Positions 53,110 to 62,371 of a stretch of DNA of 64,000 nucleotides are shown piece after piece. How positions within the stretch are numbered: the first letter of the stretch is position 1; the number at the start of each line of letters is the position of its first letter. The notes below the pieces were generated by a model that made no database searches, was not told where the DNA came from, and worked only from the letters and a program-made list of their open reading frames with translations. Source of the stretch: Paenibacillus glucanolyticus NBRC 15330 (GTDB lineage Bacteria; Bacillota; Bacilli; Paenibacillales; Paenibacillaceae); contig NZ_BIMC01000025.1 in the NCBI RefSeq assembly GCF_004000885.1, positions 1-64,000 on the forward strand, read 5' to 3'. The position numbers and the translations under genes are program-made.

Positions 53110-55146
53110 ATGAACATGGCAAGGCGCTTTCAATTTAGGGCAGTCGGAATGAAGCTGTTTGTTATCTTTTTTGCAACAATTGTGCTGTTATCTTCGGCCT
53201 TGGGGTTGTTATCGTATTTCATATCCAAGGATACAGTTATGGATCAGGTGTCTGAAGCGACATCGGGTCAGATGATGCAGGCGGCGGACAAGCTGGATTT
53301 TCTGCTGTCCCAGTATGAAGCCACTTCCCGTCAATGGGCGCTGGATACGGTGCTTCGTGAGGATCTGGTTACGGTCAGTTCTTCAGACATCGGTATTCGG
53401 GAGAAAACAGAGGCCGAGAACCGTATCCGTGAGAAACTTAACGGGACGGCCTCTTCGGATGGTCGTATGCAGGGCATGCGCCTGGTGGCACCCAGTCTAA
53501 GTGCACAAGGCTCCTATAATTCTACAGGTTTGTTGGGATTGTCTTCTGCGGACAGCATCAAATCCAAAATCGACCAGATCATTCAAGCTGATGGCGAGCC
53601 GGTATGGTTCCCTACGGAAACCAAAGGATTTATGGAGAATGAGATAAGCCCCACCATGACAATGGGGAGATTGCTGAAAAACCTCAAAAATCCAAATGCG
53701 CAATACGTCCTCCTGATGGATATTAAGGATCAGGCCGTGGGAGAGGTGCTGGCTAATTTAAAAATAGGGCATAACGGGCAAATGCGAATTGTTGCCGCAG
53801 ATAACCGAATCGTACACGATATGGATCCGGCGCAACTAATGCAGCCGTCCACCATTACGGTTCCTGAAGGTGCTGCAGAAGGAGGGACCTATTATACTGC
53901 GAATGAGCAGATGGTCGTGTATACGCCTCTGAAGACGGCTCCTTGGTACATGGTTGGCTTTGCTCCTGTCAGTGATTTCGTGAAAGCTACAGACAAGCTG
54001 CTGACCGTAACGCTTGTTGTCATTGCAGCTGCGATTCTGGTTGCAGTGCTGATCGGATACTATATGATGCGCACTATCGGCCGTCCACTGAATCAGATGT
54101 GCAGTTTGATGGAAGAGGGGGAGCAGGGAAATCTGAGGGTTCGGACAGATTTTCAGCGTGTGGATGAGATTGGCCGCCTCGGCCACAGCTTCAACCAGAT
54201 GATGGGGCAAATCTCAGCCCTGGTTGACCAGACGAATGCTTCCGCGAAGGAAGTGCTGGCTACCGCGGAGGAACTGGCAGAAGCGTCAAGAGGAACCTCA
54301 CTCACAGCTGGCGAAATTGCGGCAGCGATGGAGCAGATTGCGCAGGGCAGCGGAAGTCTCGCCATGGAAGCCGAACGGGAGAATCAGCTGGCCGAGAACA
54401 TCGGGGTCCAGATGAGCAAGGTTTCAGATTCCAATCAAGTGATCGAGGCCGCAGCGGATCGCGTACTTCGGGTGACGGGAGAAGGCGCACTGCATATGGA
54501 CAGTCTGGTAGAGAAATCCACGCGGATCAATCAGGTGAACCGGGCCATCGTTCAGAATGCGGAGAAGCTGAAGGATAATACCTCGTCGATTCACAGAATA
54601 TTGGAACTGATGTCGGAGATTACACATCAGACCAACGTGTTGTCCATTAACGCTACCATTGAAGCAGCCCGGGCCGGGGCAGCAGGCAGCGGCTTCATGG
54701 TCGTAGCTAATGAGGTGAGAAGCTTGGCGGACCGTTCCAAGGAATCGATCCAGACGGTGGGCGCCATGATCCTGGATATACGGACGGAAGTGCAGGGCTC
54801 CGTCGACGCGTTAACGTCGGCATCGCCGCTCTTTGACGAACAGCTGCATTCGGTACAGGAAGCGCAGGGGGTATTCGATAATGTGCGGCACGAGATGGAT
54901 ACCCTCTTAACCGAGATTAGCGAATCGACTCATGCCATAGAGGGCCTGATCGAATCCCAGCTCACTTTGACCGACTCCATCTCGGAGGCAAGCTCGATCG
55001 TACAAGAGACCAGTGCCGCCACAGAGGAGGTCGCTTCGATGTCATCCGAGCAGTTCAAGGTAAGCGAGAAGCTGGTTGTTCTGTCCTCGCGATTGGAGGA
55101 GCTGTCGGAGAGCTTGCGGCAGTCCTTGGTGAAGTTCAGGACGTAA
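53110..55146 (+). CDS. Methyl-accepting chemotaxis protein
   Basis: 678 residues from ATG 53110 (GGGGG nine bases upstream). A first membrane helix (about 13-33), an extracellular Cache-like sensor (about 40-300), a second helix (about 305-325), HAMP (330-385) and a long cytoplasmic coiled coil with the signalling tip INATIEAARAGAAGSG. It passes ligand binding to CheA and the flagella. It sits between the maltodextrin importer and CGTase, so sensing a starch product is a reasonable but untested guess. Confidence 0.9.
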   Translation: MNMARRFQFRAVGMKLFVIFFATIVLLSSALGLLSYFISKDTVMDQVSEATSGQMMQAADKLDFLLSQYEATSRQWALDTVLREDLVTVSSSDIGIREKTEAENRIREKLNGTASSDGRMQGMRLVAPSLSAQGSYNSTGLLGLSSADSIKSKIDQIIQADGEPVWFPTETKGFMENEISPTMTMGRLLKNLKNPNAQYVLLMDIKDQAVGEVLANLKIGHNGQMRIVAADNRIVHDMDPAQLMQPSTITVPEGAAEGGTYYTANEQMVVYTPLKTAPWYMVGFAPVSDFVKATDKLLTVTLVVIAAAILVAVLIGYYMMRTIGRPLNQMCSLMEEGEQGNLRVRTDFQRVDEIGRLGHSFNQMMGQISALVDQTNASAKEVLATAEELAEASRGTSLTAGEIAAAMEQIAQGSGSLAMEAERENQLAENIGVQMSKVSDSNQVIEAAADRVLRVTGEGALHMDSLVEKSTRINQVNRAIVQNAEKLKDNTSSIHRILELMSEITHQTNVLSINATIEAARAGAAGSGFMVVANEVRSLADRSKESIQTVGAMILDIRTEVQGSVDALTSASPLFDEQLHSVQEAQGVFDNVRHEMDTLLTEISESTHAIEGLIESQLTLTDSISEASSIVQETSAATEEVASMSSEQFKVSEKLVVLSSRLEELSESLRQSLVKFRT

Positions 55147-55197
55147 ATAGCTTTGGTTAACCATGTGCATTGCATGATGTGAAGGCCGTGCAGCACT

Positions 55198-55325
55198 TTG
55201 CATACGGATCATGCTTCCGATCCCTGTTATCCCCGGAATTCTATTGAGATCATATCTAATGATGAATTCCGGGGATAAAGGGGACCACTTCGTTTCTCCA
55301 GCATGATTCCGCCTGCTCCGTTGAA
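55198..55325 (-). repeat. Structured palindromic element, copy B (downstream of cgt)
   Basis: Same layout as copy A when read on the minus strand. The outer stem is GCGGAATCATGCT with AGCATGATCCG. The inner stem is a perfect 15-bp TTATCCCCGGAATTC (55227-55241) with GAATTCCGGGGATAA (55264-55278). It lies in what would be the 3' trailer of cgt. Confidence 0.8.
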
Positions 55326-55414
55326 GCCTCGCCTCTGTGTATGCATTTCGCTGCACCCTCATTGCAATAAAAGCAATTTACTCTCGGGGTGTGGATATAG
55401 AGGGTAATAATATC

Positions 55415-55452
55415 GAGCCGATGAAGGGCAATACCCTCATCGGCTCATTTTT
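55415..55452. terminator. Terminator-like hairpin
   Basis: GAGCCGATG-A-AGGG pairs with CCCT-CATCGGCTC, followed by ATTTTTG on the + strand. It could end leftover transcription from the chemoreceptor gene. Confidence 0.65.
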
Positions 55453-55486
55453 GTTGTCCGCGATGCGCGTCGTTAGCTGCACGAAG

Positions 55487-55516
55487 ACCGGCTCCGGGAA
55501 TAATCCCGGAGCCGGT
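55487..55516. other. Perfect 13-bp hairpin downstream of cgt
   Basis: ACCGGCTCCGGGA-ATAA-TCCCGGAGCCGGT. There is no T run on either strand. It is 46 bases past the cgt stop and probably acts at the 3' end of its message. Apart from these hairpins and copy B, I see nothing in 55147-55561. Confidence 0.7.
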
Positions 55517-55561
55517 GGGCTTGATATGGAGTCTGCGAAAATAGCCTAGCCCATTAGGGGC

Positions 55562-57703
55562 TTACGGCTGCCAGTTCACGTTGACCGTTGCCGTGCCGCT
55601 GGCTGGAGCAGTGAAGCTGTGATTGCTTCCGCCCTCCCATGTTACCGTTGAGCCTTGTTTCTTCAAGAATTTGAATTCAATGGTTTTGCCGGCAGGCACG
55701 CTGACGTCATAATACCAGGTTGGGTACTGGTAGATGACCTGGTTGTACAGCGGGCCGATGGCCTTGGCTGGGTCCCAGTTGCCGAGCTCGCTTACGCTGC
55801 CTGAGAGGTACACGTTCTGCCCGAGAGCGGTTGTTGCATTGTTGATCACAAAGCGGACACTGACCTGATCTCCGGTCAGTACTTCGAAGTTGTCATACAC
55901 ATTACTTGAAGCGCCACCGCTGTTTGCGATTTTGATGTTATATACGCCACCGGCAACCGCTGGGATTTTCACTTTGATCTGCGTATCTTCCCAAGCTGTA
56001 ATGTTGGCGCCTGTAACGGCTGTCGTTCCGAAGTACACGGTACCCTTGCTTGCGCCGAAGCCGCGGCCGTCAATGGTGACGGTTGCGCCCGGTTTTGCCA
56101 TCATCGGTCCTACATGTCCGATGGTTGGAGCTGTAGTCGCTGTTGTGTACTGCCATACTGCCGTGCCGCCTGCTGCCAGCGTGAAGTTGGAAGCAGCCCC
56201 GCCGGAGCTGACGGTAAGTGAATTACCGTTCAGGAGTCCGCCCAATACATCCGCGTAGTTCCCGGCAGGAAGCGAGGTGGCCAATCCTGTAATCGAGGCT
56301 GGCGTGTTCACGTTACGGTTCACAGCGATGACAGCTGCGCTGTTGCCGAATTTGCGTTCATAGATCAGCACATCGTTGTTGATCCAACGCTCCTGCGTCG
56401 TTCCATAAGCGATAGCCGGGTTTGATTTACGCAGAGGCGCAAGCTTTTGAATCACTTGGTAAGCTGTAGTCGTTGTGGAGAAAGAAGGGATCCGTGCCCG
56501 GTTGTTGGGATCGTTCCCGCCGGCCATATATTGTTCAGTTCCGTAATAGATGGCTGGCACGCCACGGGAAGTGAGTGTGAAGGCCAGGGCTTGCTCCAGC
56601 TTCCGTCGGTTGGCATTGCTGTCGTGGAAACGCTCCATATCATGGTTGTCGATGAACGTTACCTGATCCTCCACTTGGGCATAATCGGTCGCTGAACCCT
56701 CCAGCATGGACTTCAGACCGTACATATTGTCCGTGTTGTCTCTGAATACCTGACGAACCTTCTGGGCGAATCGGAAATCAAGCAGGCTCATGCCGGATTC
56801 GTTAGCGAATTTGTGGTTTTCGGCGCTTACTTCATTCACGCCCAGGAACCATTCGCCGAAGGTGAAGACCGGCTTGTAGTTGTTGACGGTGGCCATGAAA
56901 CTCTTCTGCCAGCCGAACGGCATGTGCTTCACGGCGTCCATCCGAATGCCGTCAATGCCAAGATCGAGCCACATTTTGACGGCGTCCTTCAGATAGGTGT
57001 CCACCGTGCTGTTGTTATGGTTCAGGTCAGCTAGGTCATACAGGTTTTTGTAAATCCCGTTCTCTGTCGTGGAAAAATCGGTGCCTCCGTTATGGTGGAA
57101 CAGATTTTGCGTATCGCCTGTGTATCCCCCGAGCAGGGTGCCATTGTTGTACAGCTTGCCGTTCTCTGCGAATGAAGGCTGGTCAGAGGAGGCGGGAGAT
57201 GTATGGTTAGGAGCAAAGTCAATGATGACTTTAATGTTCTTGGCATGAGCGGCAGTGATAAGATTCTGGAAATCGGCAATCGTGCCGTAAGCCGGGTTGG
57301 TCTTCTTGAAATCTCGGGCCCAATAGCCGTGATAAGCGGTGTTGTTAACACCGGAATAATTGATGACGCTGTAGATATTCTCAACCGGCTGGGAGATCCA
57401 GATGGCGGTAACGCCCATTCCGGTAAGATAGCCGTCGTTGATCTTGTTGATGATTCCTTGCCAGTCACCGCCGCAGTACAGTCTAAGGTTGGTGCAGGTA
57501 CCGTCAAAGGCAGACCCGGTCGGGTTGTTGGAAGCATTGCCGTCGGAGAAACGGTCAGTAAAAATCTGATAGATGACATCCGTACTGAAATTCTGCTTGT
57601 TGGATACCGAAGTATCCGGGGCCGCGTATGCTGGGCCAAACAGGCTCAAGGTAAGGGATAAGCTAAGGGCTAACGCGGTGGTCAGTTTGTAAAACTTCTT
57701 CAT
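55562..57703 (-). CDS. cgt: Cyclomaltodextrin glucanotransferase (CGTase)
   Basis: 713 residues with AGGAGGT five bases before the ATG. Signal peptide about 1-27 (cleavage after AYA); secreted. Domains: A/B catalytic GH13 barrel, C, D (IPT-like, PTIGHVGPMMAKPG) and E (CBM20 starch-binding, SVSELGNWDPAKAIG). Catalytic residues: Asp256 (GIRMDAVKH), Glu284 (FGEWF) and Asp355 (FIDNHD), i.e. 229, 257 and 328 of the mature enzyme; the cyclisation Tyr is 222 (mature 195). It turns starch into cyclodextrins. The gene converges on the chemoreceptor and lies near the maltodextrin importer. The promoter, leader terminator and cre-like site are upstream. Confidence 0.97.
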   Translation of the reverse strand: MKKFYKLTTALALSLSLTLSLFGPAYAAPDTSVSNKQNFSTDVIYQIFTDRFSDGNASNNPTGSAFDGTCTNLRLYCGGDWQGIINKINDGYLTGMGVTAIWISQPVENIYSVINYSGVNNTAYHGYWARDFKKTNPAYGTIADFQNLITAAHAKNIKVIIDFAPNHTSPASSDQPSFAENGKLYNNGTLLGGYTGDTQNLFHHNGGTDFSTTENGIYKNLYDLADLNHNNSTVDTYLKDAVKMWLDLGIDGIRMDAVKHMPFGWQKSFMATVNNYKPVFTFGEWFLGVNEVSAENHKFANESGMSLLDFRFAQKVRQVFRDNTDNMYGLKSMLEGSATDYAQVEDQVTFIDNHDMERFHDSNANRRKLEQALAFTLTSRGVPAIYYGTEQYMAGGNDPNNRARIPSFSTTTTAYQVIQKLAPLRKSNPAIAYGTTQERWINNDVLIYERKFGNSAAVIAVNRNVNTPASITGLATSLPAGNYADVLGGLLNGNSLTVSSGGAASNFTLAAGGTAVWQYTTATTAPTIGHVGPMMAKPGATVTIDGRGFGASKGTVYFGTTAVTGANITAWEDTQIKVKIPAVAGGVYNIKIANSGGASSNVYDNFEVLTGDQVSVRFVINNATTALGQNVYLSGSVSELGNWDPAKAIGPLYNQVIYQYPTWYYDVSVPAGKTIEFKFLKKQGSTVTWEGGSNHSFTAPASGTATVNVNWQP

Positions 57704-57791
57704 TGTATACCTCCTATGTAATTGAGAATGAAATCTTGGTTCATCTTGCTAACTGGCTGCTTGAGCATCACCTCCAACAAAATCGGGCAAC

Positions 57792-57828
57792 AAAAAACCC
57801 CGGCATCTCCTGAAGAGAAACCGGGGTT
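57792..57828 (-). terminator. Intrinsic terminator within the cgt leader
   Basis: On the minus strand, AACCCCGG pairs with CCGGGGTT around a 17-base loop, followed by a run of T (57797 down to 57792). It lies between the cgt promoter (57898-57927) and its start codon (57703). See findings on attenuation. Confidence 0.85.
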
Positions 57829-57897
57829 GTTCCATACCGGGTGTGCGGTTACGGAATGCATGGCCCTTAAATTATGCGAGTGTTTGATTTCAAAATT

Positions 57898-57927
57898 ATT
57901 GTAATTGAAAGCGGATTCAAGTGTCAA
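57898..57927 (-). promoter_or_regulatory. Promoter of cgt
   Basis: Minus strand: -35 TTGACA (57927-57922), 18-base spacer, -10 TACAAT (57903-57898). Transcription should start near 57891, giving a leader of about 188 bases. Confidence 0.8.
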
Positions 57928-58036
57928 TATATAATATCCATTTCATTGGAAATATTTAATGATCCATTATGAAATTAAATTTTATAATTTATATTTAATA
58001 TTGAAACAAAATTTTACAAGATCTATAATAAGATTT

Positions 58037-58050
58037 AGGAAACGTTTACA
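58037..58050. promoter_or_regulatory. cre-like site upstream of cgt
   Basis: AGGAAACGTTTACA; on the minus strand TGTAAACGTTTCCT, close to the CcpA/LacI-type consensus and to the operators at the mdx promoter. It is about 110 bp upstream of the cgt -35 and 136 bp before the hydrolase gene at 58186, so the target is uncertain. Confidence 0.55.
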
Positions 58051-58185
58051 TTTATTAAGGCTTCGCCGCTTCTGTTTGTATGTCATTAGTATAGATTTTA
58101 GAGTTGGATATCTTTCGTTCGGCTTGTTTTGATGATAGCTTGTTGTTCAATGGATTTTGTCGTAATGGAGGGGGAGGACTCAGTG

Positions 58186-59325
58186 ATGAATGTGGAAGCT
58201 GGCGCAGCGAAGCTAGGATTGGGCATTAGAGGATTGAGAGCGGCATGCGCTGCCGTAGAGCGGGAGATTGCTGCAAGTACGACACCCGGCGCGGTGCTCG
58301 GCATTCTGCACCAAGGCAGGGACTGGTACTACGCAGCAGGTTATGCCAATCCGAAGCCGATGCAGGGTCAGCCTGTATCTACCCGTGATGACACATTATA
58401 TGATTGCGCATCCTTGACCAAGGTGGTAGTCACACTCCCGTTAATTCTGCAACTGATCGATGATGGCGTTCTGACCTTGACCACGAAAGCGAGTGATATT
58501 CTGCCTTCATTCGGTTCGGCCGGTAAAGAAGAGATTACGATAGGGCAGCTGCTGACGCATACTTCCGGGCTTCAGGCCGATATGAACCTGCATGCCCAGG
58601 GCTGGAGCAGAGAGCAGATGTGGGATGCTGTTCTTGCATCGCCGCTCGCTGCCAAACCGAATACTGAAGTGATTTACAGTGATCTCGGATATCTCACCCT
58701 GGGCCTTATCATTGAGAAGGTGCTGGGTATGCCACTAGATCAGGCGGCAAAACAGCGGATTTTCGATCCGCTGAATATGCGTCATGCGACATTGACGCCT
58801 GATCCGGAACAGACCGAACGTTATGCTGCAACGGAATATGATGAGACTGTACAAGGTCATCTATGCGGAATCGTACATGATGAGAAGGCCCGGGCCTTGG
58901 GCGGCATATGCGGCCATGCCGGTTTGTTTGCGACCGCAGGCGATCTGCTGTTGTACGCCCGTATGTGGCTTGGACAGGGGACAATCCCGGCAGCACCGCA
59001 TACGGAGGTGACAGGCCATGTATCACGGATTTTATCCCAAGCTGCGGCTGGTACCGCTGTACGTACCCATACAGGGCATGTTCATGGATCGAACCGCGGT
59101 TTGGGCTGGGTCCTGAAAGGGGATAAGATGGATGCTTCCGGGGATTGGATGAGTCCGGGCTGTTATGGACATACCGGATTTACCGGTACCAGCCTGTGGA
59201 TCGATCCCGAGTTTGATCTCGCGGTCGTTCTGCTCACTAACCGTGTATACGGAGGGAGGAGCACAAGCGTGGCTCAGCTGCGTGCCCAGGTCCACAATGC
59301 CTTGACAGGAGCCGTGGCTAAGTAA
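58186..59325 (+). CDS. Beta-lactamase-fold serine hydrolase (class C/esterase-like)
   Basis: 379 residues from ATG 58186 (GGGGGAGG upstream). Active-site motifs: SLTK (Ser-x-x-Lys) in YDCASLTKVV, YSD in place of YxN (IYSDLGYLTLG), and HTG in GHTGFTGTSLW. No signal peptide or membrane helix is obvious, so it is probably cytoplasmic; relatives include esterases, D-aminopeptidases and PBP4-like proteins. The substrate is unknown. Confidence 0.87.
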   Translation: MNVEAGAAKLGLGIRGLRAACAAVEREIAASTTPGAVLGILHQGRDWYYAAGYANPKPMQGQPVSTRDDTLYDCASLTKVVVTLPLILQLIDDGVLTLTTKASDILPSFGSAGKEEITIGQLLTHTSGLQADMNLHAQGWSREQMWDAVLASPLAAKPNTEVIYSDLGYLTLGLIIEKVLGMPLDQAAKQRIFDPLNMRHATLTPDPEQTERYAATEYDETVQGHLCGIVHDEKARALGGICGHAGLFATAGDLLLYARMWLGQGTIPAAPHTEVTGHVSRILSQAAAGTAVRTHTGHVHGSNRGLGWVLKGDKMDASGDWMSPGCYGHTGFTGTSLWIDPEFDLAVVLLTNRVYGGRSTSVAQLRAQVHNALTGAVAK

Positions 59326-59521
59326 GCCAGGAAAGTGGCGCTCCATTTCAGCGGTAACTGAAGGACAATAATGACACCTTATGGACACCTGCCAAAGTTT
59401 GATTAGCCTGGGGAATATATATCCAAATCCCGCGAACAAAAGATTGGATTATCCGGTCCCCGTTTTGCTTCACGTTAACCGGAACAGGACTTATAACGAG
59501 CAATTGAGGAGGGAACATGTT

Positions 59522-60478
59522 ATGACGACCCTAACCTACAGGTCTTATCGGCCTGGAGATGAAGAAGGCATCACAACCTTATGGAACGCCTGTGTGCCGG
59601 GAGATCCCATCACCCGTCTTCGCTTTCGGAACTTGGTGCTGCTGGACCCGAACTTTGATCCGCAGGGCCTGCGGGTTGCCGAGCTGGAACATCGGATTGT
59701 AGGCGTCCTGTATGCGGTGCGCCGGAGACTCCCGATGATCGGAACCGAGCTGGAGCCGGATCGCGGCTGGATCACCTTCTTTTATACCGATCCGTCGCTG
59801 CGAAGACAGGGCGTTGGGGCGCGGCTGCTTCAGGAAGGTGAGGATTTCCTTCGACGCCATGGACGCCGTACCGTTTTTTTCTCCTCTTACGCCCCGAATT
59901 ATATGGTCCCGGGTATCGATGGCGAGCGGTATCCTGAGGGCCTTGGATGGCTGCAAGCCAGCGGTTTTACCCGGAATTACACGGCGGTTGCGATGGATCG
60001 CTCCCTAGTTGATTTCCATATGCCGTTTGAAGTTGCGGAGCTGAAGCAGCAGCGCGAGCAGGAGGGCTTTACCTTTCAGCTGGCTCAGGACAGCGATCTG
60101 GTGGAGCTGATTGATTTTGCAACGGACGTGTTTAACCCTGATTGGGGCAGGGGGATTCGTGAGGGATTGCTGCAGCAATTAAGAACAGATCAGATCCTGA
60201 TTGCGCGCGAGCAGGGGAAGCTGGTTGGATTTTGCCAGCATGGCGGATACGAGGGCGTTGCTGAACGATTCGGCCCGTTTGGAGTGGACCCGTCGATGCA
60301 AGGGAAGGGCTTGGGGAAAATCCTGCTGTATGACTGTCTCGCCCTTATGCGGGCTCAGGGGCTGCATGGTGCGTGGTTCCTCTGGACGGGCGAGCAAAGC
60401 CCCGCAGGACATTTGTACCGAAAAGCCGGGTTTCACGTGACGCGCCGATTCGATATTATGAGCAAGCCGCTTCAATAA
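59522..60478 (+). CDS. GNAT-family acetyltransferase with two GNAT domains
   Basis: 318 residues from ATG 59522 (GAGGAGGG upstream). The first GNAT domain (about 1-150) has DPSLRRQGVGARLL, the second (about 165-318) GVDPSMQGKGLGKILL; both carry the acetyl-CoA loop. Double-GNAT proteins acetylate small molecules or antibiotics; the substrate here is unknown. The PIG-L protein follows after 39 bases and may share a transcript. Confidence 0.88.
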   Translation: MTTLTYRSYRPGDEEGITTLWNACVPGDPITRLRFRNLVLLDPNFDPQGLRVAELEHRIVGVLYAVRRRLPMIGTELEPDRGWITFFYTDPSLRRQGVGARLLQEGEDFLRRHGRRTVFFSSYAPNYMVPGIDGERYPEGLGWLQASGFTRNYTAVAMDRSLVDFHMPFEVAELKQQREQEGFTFQLAQDSDLVELIDFATDVFNPDWGRGIREGLLQQLRTDQILIAREQGKLVGFCQHGGYEGVAERFGPFGVDPSMQGKGLGKILLYDCLALMRAQGLHGAWFLWTGEQSPAGHLYRKAGFHVTRRFDIMSKPLQ

Positions 60479-60517
60479 AATAGATTCTGCGACTTTTTCT
60501 GCAAAGGAGAGATCAAA

Positions 60518-61225
60518 TTGACGGAAGCAATGCAGCATCACATTTTGGCGATTGGCGGACATGCGGGGGATATGGATCTTACGGCAGGAGCGGTCATAGC
60601 AAAATACACACAGGCCGGGCACCGAGCAACGTTTCTTCATTTAACGCCGGGGGAGAAGGGGCATCCTCGGATGGCGCCGGAGGATTACGCGAAGCAAAAG
60701 ATTGACGAAGCTCATCAATTCGCCGAAATGGTTGGCGCGGATGTCCGATTTCTTGCTTATAAGGATGCGGAGCTTCCACTGGACGAGGAAGTGAAGTATC
60801 AGGTAGCCGATGTCATACGGGAAGTGAAGCCGGACATTATAATCACCCACTGGAAGGAGAGCATCCATAAGGATCATGCCAATACACACTATATCGTGGA
60901 GGATGCGCGATTCTATGCGGGGCTGAAGACCATTGAGCGCGAGCTTCCATCCCATTATGCCCAGCATTTATACTATGCGGACAATTGGGAGGATCCGTAT
61001 GATTTTCATCCCGAGGTATTTATCGATATTCCGGAAGAAGCCTATGAAACTTGGGTAAGAGCCATGAATGTATATGCTTATGCACGCGGGGAAACCTACG
61101 GCTTCCCGTTCATCGAATATTATAAGGCTCTCACGATTGTACGGGGAGCGCCGATGAACTTCAAGCGGGCGCAGGCTTTTGCGGTTCCGAGAGGCGCATT
61201 GACCAAACGATTACAGTTTTTCTAA
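60518..61225 (+). CDS. PIG-L-family protein with altered active site
   Basis: 235 residues from TTG 60518 (GGAGAG upstream); ATG 60530 is an alternative. PIG-L deacetylases remove acetyl from GlcNAc-type sugars using zinc bound by His, Asp, His. Here the usual AHPDD reads GHAGD: the zinc His and second Asp remain, but the first, catalytic Asp is Gly. The second zinc region is HWKESIHKDHANTH. It is therefore either inactive as a deacetylase or works differently. A nearby acetyltransferase hints at a shared substrate. Confidence 0.82.
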   Translation: MTEAMQHHILAIGGHAGDMDLTAGAVIAKYTQAGHRATFLHLTPGEKGHPRMAPEDYAKQKIDEAHQFAEMVGADVRFLAYKDAELPLDEEVKYQVADVIREVKPDIIITHWKESIHKDHANTHYIVEDARFYAGLKTIERELPSHYAQHLYYADNWEDPYDFHPEVFIDIPEEAYETWVRAMNVYAYARGETYGFPFIEYYKALTIVRGAPMNFKRAQAFAVPRGALTKRLQFF

Positions 61226-61305
61226 ATATATGGTTTCACATCCAGTCATCTGGAATAATACCTAATGAAATCGAAAAAAAATTGTGAGAAATCCCAAAAC
61301 ATACA

Positions 61306-61423
61306 CTGACATTATAAACATCTTTTGATATAATGAGTGATGTTACGGGGGAACACGTACGGAATCATATAGAGAATATACATGAGAGAGGAAGACTTCC
61401 ATATTGGGGGCTTCCTCTCTTTT
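61306..61423 (+). ncRNA. Candidate small RNA: promoter and terminator without a gene
   Basis: -35 CTGACA (61306-61311), 17 bases, -10 TATAAT (61329-61334). A terminator AGAGAGGAAG (61385-61394) with CTTCCTCTCT (61411-61420) and T run ends at 61423. The predicted transcript is about 80 nt from near 61341. No ribosome site is present. A further promoter-like TTGCAT/TATGAT pair lies just before the next gene, so this may be separate from it. Confidence 0.5.
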
Positions 61424-61610
61424 CATGCGCATAGAAACCGGGCGGGATGCAAAAGAACCGATGTTGCATTTTTTGAATTCCATGGTATGATGTATTTAAA
61501 GAATCTCAAATTAAAGATATATAAGCAGGATATCAGGGCAGACTTTGATGGAATTGCAGACTGTTTTCTGATTTGATTTTTTAAATGAACGAAGAGGAGA
61601 CGGAATCCAT

Positions 61611-62225
61611 ATGGAACATACACATATTTATCGCCAGGGAACATCTTCCGAGGCACCGACCTTGCTACTGTTGCACGGTACCGGAGGCAATGAGGAGGAT
61701 TTGCTGCCGCTGGCCGAGATGATCTCGCCAGCTTCGAATGTGCTCGGCGTCCGCGGGAACGTGCTGGAGAACGGCATGCCCAGGTTTTTCCGACGCCTGG
61801 CCGAAGGCGTGTTTGATGTAGAGGATCTGGTGAAGCGTACGCAGGATCTGAATGAGTTTTTAAACTGGGCAGCAGCCGAGTACGGTTTTGACCGCAGCCG
61901 CATCGTAGCGGTTGGTTATTCGAACGGGGCCAATATCGCCGCGAGCCTGCTGTTTCACGAAGGAGATGCGCTGCAAGGGGCTGTACTCCACCATCCGATG
62001 GTTCCGCTGCGGGATAAGGCCCTGCCTGATCTGACTGGCGTTCCAGTCTTCATCGCGGCTGGCCGGCGCGATCCGATGTGCACTCCGCAGGAGAGCGAGG
62101 ATCTGAATGCACTCCTGAGCGAGGCAGGCGCGGATGTCAAGCTGCACTGGGAGAATGGAGGGCATCAGCTCAGCCGTGCAGAGGTTGGCATGGCAGCTTC
62201 CTGGTTTAAGGAGAAGTTCCAGTAA
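61611..62225 (+). CDS. Alpha/beta-hydrolase carboxylesterase (MhqD-like)
   Basis: 204 residues. Oxyanion region LLLLHGTGGNEEDLL, nucleophile Ser in VAVGYSNGANIA, Asp in GRRDPMCTP and His in NGGHQL give a full triad. Length and wording match the phospholipase/carboxylesterase group that includes Bacillus MhqD, induced by hydroquinones. It is monocistronic. The dioxygenase at 17898 belongs to the same stress group in Bacillus. Confidence 0.88.
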   Translation: MEHTHIYRQGTSSEAPTLLLLHGTGGNEEDLLPLAEMISPASNVLGVRGNVLENGMPRFFRRLAEGVFDVEDLVKRTQDLNEFLNWAAAEYGFDRSRIVAVGYSNGANIAASLLFHEGDALQGAVLHHPMVPLRDKALPDLTGVPVFIAAGRRDPMCTPQESEDLNALLSEAGADVKLHWENGGHQLSRAEVGMAASWFKEKFQ

Positions 62226-62301
62226 TCCCATCGATGCCATGATGTGCAAGTGCTAAACATTTCTTACCTATAGAAAGTAAAAATGAAAGTGAATATGATC
62301 A

Positions 62302-62334
62302 AAATACCGTCAACGACTTGACGGTATTTTTTTT
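62302..62334 (+). terminator. Rho-independent terminator
   Basis: ATACCGTCAA-CGAC-TTGACGGTAT, a perfect stem, followed by eight T. Confidence 0.95.
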
Positions 62335-62371
62335 ATACTTAAGCCATCCAAGATAAACGAGGTGGTCAGAC

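Noticed and set aside
55337..55549. 70-residue frame between chemoreceptor and cgt
   Set aside because: Consists of hairpin sequences and lacks a ribosome site.
57700..57927. Leader peptide whose stop overlaps the cgt start
   Set aside because: The frame is open by chance through the leader terminator and lacks a properly spaced ribosome site.
61382..61576. 64-residue frame after the candidate small RNA
   Set aside because: Begins inside the terminator hairpin and has no ribosome site.
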